A model generated the notes under the pieces. It made no database searches and was not told where the DNA came from. It worked only from the letters and a program-made list of their open reading frames with translations. Positions 27,201 to 36,399 of a DNA stretch of 64,000 nucleotides are shown in pieces (within the stretch, counting starts at the first letter, position 1; each line of letters begins with the position of its first letter). This DNA is from CADEED01 sp020442965 (GTDB lineage: Bacteria; Pseudomonadota; Gammaproteobacteria; Steroidobacterales; Steroidobacteraceae). The DNA lies in assembly GCA_041395525.1 (NCBI GenBank), contig JAWLAH010000015.1, forward strand, positions 1 through 64,000. Direction: 5' to 3'. The position numbers were made by a program, and so were the translations under genes.

Positions 27201-28158
27201 CACCAACATAGGGACCGCCGCCGCCTACTCCGGCGGACGACCCAACGGGCTCGCGACACCGGCGATGGTTGATATCAACGGCGACAGCATCGTCGACTAT
27301 GCCTATGCGGGCGACCTGTTCGGCAATCTGTGGAAATTCAACCTGCAAGACGCAGACCCAGCGAACTGGGATGTGGCCTACACTGCCGGCGGCATCAAGC
27401 AGCCAATCTACGTTGCGCAGAGTGCGACCAATCAACGCCAACCGATCACCGTTCGGCCCGAGGTCACACGCGGCCCGCAGGGACGCGGCATGATGGTCGT
27501 GTTTGGCACGGGCAAGTATCTCGAACCCAACGACGAGCTGCTGAACCCGACACGCGTGCAAAGCTTCTACGGTGTCCTCGACAGGAATACCGGCACGATC
27601 GTCGGCGACATCCTGCCGGCGCCCGGGCGCGGCAACTTGACACGACAGACGATCACTGACGAGCAAACTCTGTCGTTCGGCTCCAACAGCTATGACGTGC
27701 GCAGCACGTCTGCGAATCCGCTCGGCACCAACCGTGGCTGGTACATCGACCTCGTGTCACCCAGCGCCGGCTATCAGGCCGAGATGCAGGTGACCGACCC
27801 AATCATCCGCGACGGCCGTGTCATCTTCACGACCCTGATCCCCGACTCGGATCCGTGCAGCTACGGCGGTTCCAGCTGGCTGATGGAGATGGATGCACTG
27901 ACCGGCGCGCGCCTCGAAGCGCCCCCGTTCGATCTCAACGGCGACGGCAAGTTCACCGCCGATGATCTCGTCAACGGCCTGCCGCCCAGCGGCGTGAGGA
28001 CCCAAGTCGGCATCACCCCGAAGCCCGCGGTGCTGACCGGCAACAACGGCAACATCGAATTCAAGTTCATGCCGGGCACCACCGGCCAGATGCAGGTCCT
28101 GGGCGAACACGCGGGGGCCGGCGGCCAGGGCCGCCAATCCTGGCGGCAGCTGCGTTAG
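24291..28158 (+). pseudogene. PilY1-type pilus tip protein, copy 1, with VWA domain; 5' third frameshifted
   Basis: A GAGGG ribosome site precedes ATG 24291 and a signal peptide. A von Willebrand A domain with the MIDAS DDSGS (LIMAIDDSGSMDFEVSF, about 24445) and its later MLFTDGFSNPP strand (25695) are split between frames. From about 25.83 kb to the stop the frame is intact: LYVGANDGMLHAFDAETG, the seven-bladed PilY1 propeller, the calcium-site candidate DINGDSIVD and a second loop FDLNGDGKFTADD. PilY1 sits at pilus tips and mediates adhesion and surface sensing. Total length about 1290 codons if indels are corrected. The C-terminal domain is clearly homologous to copy 2 but far from identical in DNA. 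Confidence 0.8.
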
Positions 28159-28161
28159 GCC

Positions 28162-28620
28162 ATGATCAACAAGCTGCGCAGCACGCACACGCAACATGGC
28201 GTGACCTTGGTCGAGCTACTGATCGTCGTGACCGTCGTCGGGATTCTTGCGGCCATCGCCGTGCCGAGCTATCGCGCCTACGTCGTGCGCACCAACCGTA
28301 CGGAAGCCAAGGTCGCGCTGCAGAGTCACGTGCAGCGCCTGGAACGCTGCTTCGTCAGGACCAACAACTACTTCAGTCCGCAATGCCTCGAGGACAACAG
28401 TGGCGTTGCCATGTATCCGCTCGCGGTCGGTGACGATTATGTCATCACGATCGCCGCGAGCGCGCTGGGTGCCGGCAACTATGATCTCGCGGCGACACCA
28501 CAAGGTGCGCAGGCGGGTGATGACACCGAATGCGGCACATTCACGATCGACAATCTGGGCAACCGGTCGGTCAGCGGCAGCGCGTCGGCCACGGCCGTGG
28601 CGAGCTGCTGGGACCGCTGA
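28162..28620 (+). CDS. pilE: type IV pilin-like protein PilE, copy 1
   Basis: This 152-residue prepilin has a 12-residue leader and cleavage before VTLVELLIVV (GVTLVE, Glu5 present). A hydrophobic alpha1 helix is followed by YRAYVVRTNRTEAKV and LERCFVRTNNYF, with cysteines C57-type and C150-type positions flanking the C-terminal loop (CFVRTNN, SCWDR). Domains and length match minor PilE of the pilVWXY1E operon, not the major pilin PilA. It starts 3 nt after the PilY1 copy 1 stop and is undamaged, unlike the upstream genes. Confidence 0.88.
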   Translation: MINKLRSTHTQHGVTLVELLIVVTVVGILAAIAVPSYRAYVVRTNRTEAKVALQSHVQRLERCFVRTNNYFSPQCLEDNSGVAMYPLAVGDDYVITIAASALGAGNYDLAATPQGAQAGDDTECGTFTIDNLGNRSVSGSASATAVASCWDR

Positions 28621-28797
28621 TCGCGATTCGCAAACCCAGCTAACAAGCGGAACCAGTTCACAGTTTGCGGCGCCTGCAGCGCGTCGCGCCGTTATGTCTA
28701 AAATCACCTGCGAAGCGCGTCACACGCTGCTACCACTCAGCTCGCATACCCTGCCATTCGTCAACTGACCCGACGGGTCGCTTCCTGAACGGCGAAC

Positions 28798-29349
28798 ATG
28801 CTTGCCATGAAGATGGTCTCACAACGCTCACAACTGGGCTACACGCTGCTCGAGCTGATGACCGCGCTCTCGATCCTCGGGATCCTGGTCGCGGTCGCTG
28901 CGCCGTCGTTCAGCGACTACAGCCGCAACTCGCGCGCACTCGCCGTGCAGAACGACATCGTCACGGCGCTGAATCTGGCACGCAGCGAAGCCGTGCGTCG
29001 CGCCACCCGAGTCACGGTCTGCGCCTCCAGCGACGGCGCAAGCTGTACCGGCAACACCACCTGGAACAATGGCTGGATCGTCTTCGCGGATGGCAGCGGC
29101 GCTGCGGGCACCGTCAACGCGCCGAATGATCGCGTCCTGCAAACCTATGGCGATTACCCCGCCACCATCGTGCAGATCCCGGCGGCTACCGCGAGCAGCT
29201 TCTACTCATTCACCGCAACCGGCTCCGCAGTGAACACCGGAGCGCTGGAAATGCTGCCCTACGGTTGCACGGCCGGTGACCTGAAGCGCCGCCGAGTGGC
29301 GATCATCGGTATCGGCACGATCCGCTCAACAACGCTGCCTTGCCCCTGA
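28798..29349 (+). CDS. fimT: FimT/GspH-type minor pilin, copy 2
   Basis: This protein of up to 183 residues has the prepilin peptidase site in LGYTLLELMTAL, followed by the FimT/GspH beta domain with VTVCASSDGASC and WIVFADGSG. GspH-like pseudopilins start pilus assembly, and in Xanthomonadales-type bacteria FimT can bind DNA during natural transformation. ATGs at 28798 and 28807 are both possible. It opens the second, intact minor-pilin operon after a 177-bp gap that carries no CRP-like palindrome. Confidence 0.88.
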   Translation: MLAMKMVSQRSQLGYTLLELMTALSILGILVAVAAPSFSDYSRNSRALAVQNDIVTALNLARSEAVRRATRVTVCASSDGASCTGNTTWNNGWIVFADGSGAAGTVNAPNDRVLQTYGDYPATIVQIPAATASSFYSFTATGSAVNTGALEMLPYGCTAGDLKRRRVAIIGIGTIRSTTLPCP

Positions 29350-29369
29350 CAAGATTGGTTAATGCACAC

Positions 29370-29831
29370 ATGACGTCATCTAGACATACGCAAACGCAGG
29401 CCGGGTTCACGCTCGTCGAAGCGCTCATCGCCGTGCTGGTGCTGTCGATCGGATTGCTCGGCGTCGCGGGTCTGCAGCTCTCGAGCTTGCGTGGTAACAG
29501 CGACGCGGCGCGACGTTCACAGGCGACGTTCCTCGCCTATGACATTGCCGATCGAATGCGCGCAAACCGCGCGCGCGCGCTGGCCGACGACTACAACATC
29601 GCTCTGGGAGATACGACGCCGGCAGCCGGCGGCGCCACACTGGCACTGCGTGATCTGAACGAATGGCGCACAGCGATCACGGCAACGCTCCCGAGCGGCA
29701 CGAGTCCCGCAAGCGGGCAGATCACGCGGCTCGCTGGTGGCGCGCAATTCGAGATCACTATTCGTTGGACCGAAGGCTCGCAGTCGGGAACCCCAACACA
29801 AATGCAGTTTGTTACTCGCACGGACATCTGA
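29370..29831 (+). CDS. pilV: PilV minor pilin, copy 2
   Basis: The 153 residues begin MTSSRHTQTQAGFTLVEALI, a standard class III leader with Glu5. The LSIGLLGVAGLQLSSLR and TFLAYDIADRMRAN segments are diagnostic of PilV. The ATG at 29370 is preferred to an in-frame TTG at 29340 that overlaps fimT. PilV bridges the PilWX/PilY1 tip complex to the FimU/PilE side of the minor-pilin assembly. The gene follows fimT by 20 nt and precedes pilW by 2 nt. Confidence 0.9.
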   Translation: MTSSRHTQTQAGFTLVEALIAVLVLSIGLLGVAGLQLSSLRGNSDAARRSQATFLAYDIADRMRANRARALADDYNIALGDTTPAAGGATLALRDLNEWRTAITATLPSGTSPASGQITRLAGGAQFEITIRWTEGSQSGTPTQMQFVTRTDI

Positions 29832-29833
29832 AC

Positions 29834-30901
29834 ATGCGGTCGAACAATCACAACGTAGCCAACTCGATCCGCGGTTTCAGCATCGTCGAATTGATGGTCG
29901 CGATGACGCTCTCGCTGATCCTGCTGGCGGGGGTGCTCTCGGTGCTATACAGCTCGCGCCTGACCTACATGGAGAATGAACGTATCGCGCGGATCCAGGA
30001 AAATGCGCGTGGCGCAATGGAGTTCATGCTGCGTGATCTCAGGACCAGCGGCTACCGCGGCTGCTCGCAAGGGATCGTGGTGTCGGACTTTCGTAACGCG
30101 TTGGCCAATCCCACCTCTTTGCTCAGCGATTTCGCGATCCCGGTGCAGGGATTCGAGCGCACCGGCTCTGGCGCCTGGTTGCCCGACCCGGCCGCGGCAG
30201 GCGTTCACGCGACGGCCCTCGACCCCGACAGCGACATCGTGGTGATCCGCAGCTACATTCCAGGCTCGCCCGTCGGTCGTATCAATACCGATATGGCGAC
30301 CGGCACCGACACATTGTCGGTCGACAGGATCAGCGGACAGACCTGGGGCACCAACACGCGCTTTGTCGTTTCGGATTGTGATCTGATCTCGGTGTTCATG
30401 GGCACCGGCATTGCCTATGGCAGTAGTACGACGGCGACGATCGCACGTGCGGTCTCCGGCACAACCAACACGACGAGCGACATCGGTCGCTTCAACAGCG
30501 GCGCGCTCGTGACACCAGTTGTTACTGCAGAGTATTTCATACAGGACTCCGATCCGTTGCCGGGGCCCGCCAACTATCGACCCTCACTGTATCGCAGCAT
30601 CAACGGCGCCGCGGCGCAAGAACTCGTCGAGGGCGTCGAGATGCTGCAGGCGCGTTATGGCGTCGACGACGCAGGCGAAGTAACGACGATCGATCGTTAT
30701 CTGACCGCTGATGCCGTACCGGACTGGAACCGGGTCGTAGCGGTCAACCTCGGAATGCTGATTCGCGCGCCCGACGAGACGGGTGTCGAGACCGACCGTG
30801 CCACCTACAACGTGCTCGGCACCGTAGTGGGGCCGTTCAACGACCGCCGTCAGCGCACACTGCTAACGACAACGATCACATTGCGTAACCGCACCAAGTA
30901 A
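29834..30901 (+). CDS. pilW: PilW minor pilin, copy 2
   Basis: This 355-residue prepilin begins with the leader MRSNNHNVANSIRG and FSIVELMVAMTLSLILLAG. Its large beta-rich C-terminal part has the PilW landmarks SSRLTYMENERIARIQENAR, MLRDLRTSGYRGC and the closing RTLLTTTITLRNRTK. PilW is needed for pilus biogenesis and recruits PilY1. It is 2 nt after pilV and 11 nt before pilX, clearly one operon. Confidence 0.92.
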   Translation: MRSNNHNVANSIRGFSIVELMVAMTLSLILLAGVLSVLYSSRLTYMENERIARIQENARGAMEFMLRDLRTSGYRGCSQGIVVSDFRNALANPTSLLSDFAIPVQGFERTGSGAWLPDPAAAGVHATALDPDSDIVVIRSYIPGSPVGRINTDMATGTDTLSVDRISGQTWGTNTRFVVSDCDLISVFMGTGIAYGSSTTATIARAVSGTTNTTSDIGRFNSGALVTPVVTAEYFIQDSDPLPGPANYRPSLYRSINGAAAQELVEGVEMLQARYGVDDAGEVTTIDRYLTADAVPDWNRVVAVNLGMLIRAPDETGVETDRATYNVLGTVVGPFNDRRQRTLLTTTITLRNRTK

Positions 30902-30912
30902 GGATAGTTCTG

Positions 30913-31449
30913 ATGTCGCGCAACCTATACCAGCTGCAACGTCAAAATGGCGCCGCGCTCGTCACCAGCCTGTTGTTGCTGGTCGTGCTGACAGTGCTCG
31001 GTATCACAACGATGCAGATGACCCGCATGCAGGAGCGTATGGCCGGTAACGCCCGTGACATCGCCGTTGCCTTCCAGGCGGCCGAAGCGGCGCTGCGCGA
31101 CGGCGAGTCGGTGATCGACCTTGCTCCGACCGCGCCGCTGCCCTGCGTGACAGCGCCGTGCAATGTCTACGCGACCGATATCCTGCCGATCCTGAGCAAC
31201 CGCACACCAGCCTGGTGGAACGCCAACGCGACTGAGTTCGGCGCGGCCGGCGTCGGTGAGTTGCAAGACACGCTCGGCGTCGCCGCCGACCCGCGCCGCA
31301 CCGTTGAATATCTGCGCTTCGTTCCGGACGACCTGATGGTCGGCGGTGCGACGACCGGCCGTGACTTCTATCAGATAACGGCTGCCTCACAAGGCGCCAG
31401 CAACAACGCCAACGTCGTGTTGCAGACGACATTCGCCAAGAGCTTTTGA
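30913..31449 (+). CDS. pilX: PilX minor pilin, copy 2
   Basis: The 178 residues begin MSRNLYQLQRQNGAALVTSLLLLVVL; as usual for PilX the leader ends NG and position 5 is not glutamate (ALVTS). MQMTRMQERMAGNARDIAVAFQAAEAALRDGE is the family signature, and PAWWN follows. AAGGA 10 nt upstream is a good ribosome site. PilX cooperates with PilW and PilY1 at the pilus tip. It is intact, in contrast to the copy near 24 kb. Confidence 0.92.
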   Translation: MSRNLYQLQRQNGAALVTSLLLLVVLTVLGITTMQMTRMQERMAGNARDIAVAFQAAEAALRDGESVIDLAPTAPLPCVTAPCNVYATDILPILSNRTPAWWNANATEFGAAGVGELQDTLGVAADPRRTVEYLRFVPDDLMVGGATTGRDFYQITAASQGASNNANVVLQTTFAKSF

Positions 31450-31477
31450 GCCAGACGATCGATAAAAGGTGATCGCC

Positions 31478-34400
31478 ATGACCCTGAAAACATTCCCCCG
31501 TACCGGCCTGTTGGCCGCCTTTGCCGCCCTGACAGCGCTCGCGCTGCAGGCGACGCCGGGCGTCAATGCCGCCACTCCCGTGCCACCGAAACCGCCGGGC
31601 GGAACGCTCGGCCTCGCCGGCAAACCGTTGTTCCTCAACGACTCGGTTGCACCGCTGAACATGTTAGTGGTCGGACGGGATCACAAGTTGTATTACGAGG
31701 CCTATAACGACGCCTCGGACCTGAACGGCGACGGCATCCTGGATGTGGGCTTCAAACCGTCCATCACCTACTACGGTTTGTTCGATTCCGCCAAATGCTA
31801 CAACTACGGCGCCGGTGGTTTCGTACCGACCGCGCTCGCCGGGCCTGCTAACACCTGCACAGGTCAGTGGTCCGGCAATTTCATGAACTACGTGACGACG
31901 GCGCGCATCGACGCCTTGCGCAAAGTGCTCTACGGCGGCAGTCGTCGCACCGACACGGACACGGTGACCATCTTGCAGCGCACGCACATCCCGCAGGATG
32001 CGCATAGCTGGGGTAAGGAATACGAAAGCATCGCGCGCGACGGCTACGACATTACGCAATACACGCCCCTGGCAATGCCCACACCGGGCAGCCGCCACCT
32101 GATTGCGAACACCACCCGCCTCAACGACCCCAACCAACTGCCACTCATGCGGGTGCTGCTCAATCGTAACGCTCGCATCTGGAACTGGGTGAGTAAGGAA
32201 CGCCCGGTGGCGGAGGACAGCATTGACACCCTCGGGAACGGTCAGGTGCCGACCGATTACACGGTACGCGTCCAGGTCTGCTTACCTGGGCTGCTGGAGG
32301 TGAACTGTCAACAGTATCCCCATGGCAACTACAAGCCGGTCGGGTTGCTCCAGGAACACGGCGCCAACGACAAGATGCTGTTTGGCCTCTTGACTGGCAG
32401 CTACGCCAAGAACACGCGCGGTGGTGTCCTGCGCAAGGCAGTCGGGACGATCAGTGACGAGATCGATGCGACTGACGGCACGTTCAAACCGCTCGTCGGC
32501 ATCATTCGCAATCTCGATCAGTTGAGAACAACCGGGTTCGGTGGCAGTTACGAATATAGCTGCGGCTGGGTCACGACAGGTGCGATCAACCGCTTCGGCG
32601 GCAACGGCCAATGCAACATGTGGGGCAACCCCATTGGCGAAATGATGTACGAAACCCTTCGGTATTTCGCCGGCCAGGGCGCTCCAACCGCTGCTTTCGA
32701 CTACGGCGGCGGATCAGTCGACGCAACCTTGGGCCTGACCAAAGGCAATTGGCAGGACCCGTATACTACCTACCCGTCTTGCAGCAAGCCGTTCGAAACG
32801 GTCATCAGCGACATCAATCCCTCCTATGACACCGACGAAGTTCCCGGCACGGCATTCAACGACGTGGGCAGCACGGCGCCGGCAGACGATCTCGGCGGCT
32901 TCAATGCCGCAACCGAAGCGCAAGCGATCTGGGACACCGAATTCGGCGCCGGGGCTGTAGGAAACTATTTCATCGGACAATCAGGAGGCATCGCGGACGG
33001 CGCGCCGACTGCCAAGACCGTCACCGGTTTCGCCAACATCCGCGGCTTGGCGCCCGAGGAGCCAACCAAGATGGGCGGCTACTACTCGGCCTCTGCCGCT
33101 TTCTACGGGTTGAAGAATGATCTGAATCCCGCGGCTGCTGGCGCTCAAAAGCTTCGAACTTTCGCCGTGGCATTGGCTTCGCCACTGCCCAAGATCGAGA
33201 TCCCCGTCAACGGCCACAAAATCACTCTCGTCCCTTTCGCGAAAACCGTATGGGGCGCCTGGCCCGTCGGCAGCAATGTGACGCCCAACGGCCCGTTTCA
33301 GCCCACTAACCAGATCGTGGACTTCTATGTCGAATCGATCACGCCCACGAGCGGCAGCTTTCGCGTCAACTTTGAAGACGTGGAACAGGGCGCCGACCAC
33401 GACATGGATGCGATCGTCCGCTACGACTACGTTGTCAATGCCGACAACACCGTCGATATCAGTTTGACATCCGAATACGCAGCCGGCGGGTACGTGCAGC
33501 ACTTGGGCTACGTAATCTCGGGTACGACAGCCGACGGCACCTATCTCGAGGTGCGCGACGCCGACACCAACCCGAACCGCAATCCAGGCAACTCCTGGGA
33601 CGTCGCCTATGCGCTCGATACTCCGCCACTCGTGCCAACGGCGGCGCAGGTGGCCGACGGCGGTCACCTGCCATTCTCGGCGACGCGAACCTTCTCGCCC
33701 GGCACCTCAGGCGCCGCCTCGTTGCTCAAGGATCCGCTCTGGTACGCAGCGAAGTTCGGCGGGTTCAACGACCTGAACAACGACGACACACCGCAAACCG
33801 CAGAATGGGATGCCGATAACAACGGCGTGCCTGACAACTACTTTCTCGTCACCAACGCGCTGACCTTGAAGGACCAGCTCGCCACCGCATTCGACTCCAT
33901 CCAGAAGTATGCCGGCAGCGCGAGCGCCGCTTCCGTCAACACGGCGTCCATCAGCAGCTCGTCGAAGGTCTATCAATCGCTGTTCAATACCGGCGATTGG
34001 AGCGGCGATATCAAGGCGTATCCCTTCCAGGCCGACGGGACGATTGGCAGCGTCGTCTGGAAAACCTCGGAACACGTGCCGGCGCCCGGGGCGCGTAAGC
34101 TGTTCACGGTCAATTCCGCTGGCGTCGCCACGCCTCTGCAGTGGGCCGCAATCGGTGCCTTTCGGCAAGCCGAACTCGACCCGCTCGCGGACGGTCGCGG
34201 CGCAGATCGGCTCGACTATCTGCGCGGCGAGCGCACCTATGAGCAGCGCAATTCAGGCACAACGGGCGCCAGTTTCCGCAACCGCGCGCTCGACAACGTG
34301 CTCGGCGATTTCGTGTCATCCGCACCGGCCTATGTTGCTGAGCCTGACGGACGATTCGGCAATGTCATTCCGGAAGCCTCATCTTATCTGGCGTTCCGCG

Positions 34401-35944
34401 CCAGCAAGCAGAGCCGGCCGGCCACTCTGTACGCGGGTTCGAACGACGGCATGTTGCACGCATTCGACGCTGATACCGGCGACGAGCGCTGGGCGTTCAT
34501 TCCCGGGGCAGTGTTCCGCAATCTTCACAATCTGACCAACCCTACCTACTCGCATCAGTACTTTGTCGATGGCGCTGCCACCGACGGTGACGCGTTTGTC
34601 GGCGGTAGCTGGAAAACCTATCTGGTATCCGGTCTCAACGCGGGTGGCCAGTCGGTGTTTGCACTCGATATCACCGATCCCAGCGCTTCGTCGGAAGCCA
34701 ACGCTGCCAGCAAGTTCCGCTGGGAATTCAGCGATGCCGACGACGCCGACATGGGCTACAGCTACAGCCGTCCCGCGATCGCTCGCATGGCCAACGGCGA
34801 CTGGGTTGCGATCTTCGGCAATGGCTATAACAACACGGTCACCGACGGCTCGGTCAGCACGACGGGCAATGCCGTGCTGTACGTGGTGCGACTCTCCGAT
34901 GGACAGTTGCTGCGCAAGATCGACACCGGCGTCGGCGTGGCCCAGGACCCTTACGCCATCGGTCGCCCGAACGGCCTCTCCACGGTCGGCGTGGTCGATG
35001 CCAACCAGGACGCCATCGCTGACTACGCCTACGCGGGCGATCTGTTCGGCAATCTATGGAAGTTTGATCTGACGAGTGGTACGCCAAGCAGCTGGGATGT
35101 CGCCTATCGCGTGGGCCCGTCCAAGCTTCCCCTGTTCGTTGCACGGGATGCCAACGGTTTGCGACAGGCCATTACCGCCCGCCCGGTCGTCGGCCGCGGC
35201 CCCGGTGGCGACGGCTTGATGGTGCTCTTTGGTACCGGCAAATTTCTCGAGGCGCGCGACCGCATCCCGACGAATCTGCAGATGAACACGTTCTACGGCT
35301 TGCTCGACAAGAACACCGGCGCGGGGGCCACCGACATCATCATCAATCGCGGTCAGCTGCTGCAGCAGAGCATCACCAGCGAGCGGATCGTGACCGTAAC
35401 GGACGATGGCCCGCCCGTTAAGACCGTCAATGCCAAAATACGCGTGACGAGTCAGAACCCGATCGTCACGGAACGCGGCTGGTTCATGGATATGGAATCG
35501 CCCGATCTTGGATTCCAGGGGGAGATGATCCCCAGCAATCCGTTCCTGCGCAACAAGCGCGTGAACTTCACGACGCTCATTCCGGATCCGGATCCGTGTA
35601 CCTACGGTGGCTCGAGCTGGCTCATGAACCTCGATATGTTCTCGGGTGCCCGTATCGACACCTCGCCGTTCGATCTGAATCAGGACGGTGACTTCAACTC
35701 CGAGGACAAGGTACCGCCTGACAGCGTTCCGTCCAACGATGGCGGCGGTGGCGGCAGCGGCGACGTGGCAGTCAGCGGCCTGCAGATCGGCGAAGGTATC
35801 GTGGCGCAGGGTATTGTCGTCGGCGATCCATCTCGCGATCGCGATCTGATCATCGCGCCCGACAGCTTCGGCAACGTCAATGCGATTCCGGCGTGGCCGG
35901 GTCCGGGCGTCTACGGCCGCCAGTCGTGGCGACAATTGCGGTAA
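31478..35944 (+). CDS. pilY1: PilY1-type pilus tip adhesin/mechanosensor, copy 2
   Basis: An AAAGGTGA ribosome site points to ATG 31478, followed by a signal peptide (TGLLAAFAALTALALQA) and about 1488 residues. The N-terminal half begins LNMLVVGRDHKLYYEAYNDASDLNGDG and lacks a DxSxS MIDAS, unlike copy 1. The C-terminal third is the PilY1 propeller (LYAGSNDGMLHAFDADTGDERW), with the calcium-loop candidates DANQDAIAD and DLNQDGDFNSED. Family proteins are surface-exposed at the tip, regulate retraction through calcium binding and feed surface contact into c-di-GMP signalling. A glycine-rich linker (GGGGGSG) and an extra about 60 residues close the protein. Confidence 0.92.
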   Translation: MTLKTFPRTGLLAAFAALTALALQATPGVNAATPVPPKPPGGTLGLAGKPLFLNDSVAPLNMLVVGRDHKLYYEAYNDASDLNGDGILDVGFKPSITYYGLFDSAKCYNYGAGGFVPTALAGPANTCTGQWSGNFMNYVTTARIDALRKVLYGGSRRTDTDTVTILQRTHIPQDAHSWGKEYESIARDGYDITQYTPLAMPTPGSRHLIANTTRLNDPNQLPLMRVLLNRNARIWNWVSKERPVAEDSIDTLGNGQVPTDYTVRVQVCLPGLLEVNCQQYPHGNYKPVGLLQEHGANDKMLFGLLTGSYAKNTRGGVLRKAVGTISDEIDATDGTFKPLVGIIRNLDQLRTTGFGGSYEYSCGWVTTGAINRFGGNGQCNMWGNPIGEMMYETLRYFAGQGAPTAAFDYGGGSVDATLGLTKGNWQDPYTTYPSCSKPFETVISDINPSYDTDEVPGTAFNDVGSTAPADDLGGFNAATEAQAIWDTEFGAGAVGNYFIGQSGGIADGAPTAKTVTGFANIRGLAPEEPTKMGGYYSASAAFYGLKNDLNPAAAGAQKLRTFAVALASPLPKIEIPVNGHKITLVPFAKTVWGAWPVGSNVTPNGPFQPTNQIVDFYVESITPTSGSFRVNFEDVEQGADHDMDAIVRYDYVVNADNTVDISLTSEYAAGGYVQHLGYVISGTTADGTYLEVRDADTNPNRNPGNSWDVAYALDTPPLVPTAAQVADGGHLPFSATRTFSPGTSGAASLLKDPLWYAAKFGGFNDLNNDDTPQTAEWDADNNGVPDNYFLVTNALTLKDQLATAFDSIQKYAGSASAASVNTASISSSSKVYQSLFNTGDWSGDIKAYPFQADGTIGSVVWKTSEHVPAPGARKLFTVNSAGVATPLQWAAIGAFRQAELDPLADGRGADRLDYLRGERTYEQRNSGTTGASFRNRALDNVLGDFVSSAPAYVAEPDGRFGNVIPEASSYLAFRASKQSRPATLYAGSNDGMLHAFDADTGDERWAFIPGAVFRNLHNLTNPTYSHQYFVDGAATDGDAFVGGSWKTYLVSGLNAGGQSVFALDITDPSASSEANAASKFRWEFSDADDADMGYSYSRPAIARMANGDWVAIFGNGYNNTVTDGSVSTTGNAVLYVVRLSDGQLLRKIDTGVGVAQDPYAIGRPNGLSTVGVVDANQDAIADYAYAGDLFGNLWKFDLTSGTPSSWDVAYRVGPSKLPLFVARDANGLRQAITARPVVGRGPGGDGLMVLFGTGKFLEARDRIPTNLQMNTFYGLLDKNTGAGATDIIINRGQLLQQSITSERIVTVTDDGPPVKTVNAKIRVTSQNPIVTERGWFMDMESPDLGFQGEMIPSNPFLRNKRVNFTTLIPDPDPCTYGGSSWLMNLDMFSGARIDTSPFDLNQDGDFNSEDKVPPDSVPSNDGGGGGSGDVAVSGLQIGEGIVAQGIVVGDPSRDRDLIIAPDSFGNVNAIPAWPGPGVYGRQSWRQLR

Positions 35945-35958
35945 TCAGGACAACCAAT

Positions 35959-36399
35959 ATGAGTACGCGTAACAGACAACTCGGCATCACCTTGATGGAG
36001 CTGCTGATCGTCATGGTGATCGTCGGCATCCTCGCGGCCATCGCGATACCGAGTTATCGGGCCTACATGGTGCGCACGAACCGCACCGATGCAAAGGTCG
36101 AGCTGCAAAACCAGGTCAATCGCCTGGAACGCTGCTTTACGCGTACGAACAACTACTTCAACGCCCTTTGCCTGCAGGATGCCGGCGGCGCCAACATCTA
36201 TCCAATTACGGTCAAGGACACCTACTCCATCACCATGGCCGACATCGGCAACGGCAACTATCGGCTCGATGCCGTCCCGCAGGGGCCACAGGCGACCGAT
36301 GACACGCAATGCGCCACATTCGGCATCGACAATCTCGGCAACCGCACGGTTACGGGCACTGACACGGGCACGGCCGAAGCGAGCTGCTGGAGTCGTTAG
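35959..36399 (+). CDS. pilE: type IV pilin-like protein PilE, copy 2
   Basis: This 146-residue prepilin begins MSTRNRQLG and is cleaved before ITLMELLIVM. YRAYMVRTNRTDAKV, LERCFTRTNNYF and the terminal SCWSR match copy 1 closely, including the cysteine pair. It follows pilY1 copy 2 by 14 nt and ends the second operon. The stop overlaps by four bases the stop of the oppositely oriented racemase-superfamily gene. A frame extending further upstream overlaps pilY1 and is not used. Confidence 0.9.
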   Translation: MSTRNRQLGITLMELLIVMVIVGILAAIAIPSYRAYMVRTNRTDAKVELQNQVNRLERCFTRTNNYFNALCLQDAGGANIYPITVKDTYSITMADIGNGNYRLDAVPQGPQATDDTQCATFGIDNLGNRTVTGTDTGTAEASCWSR

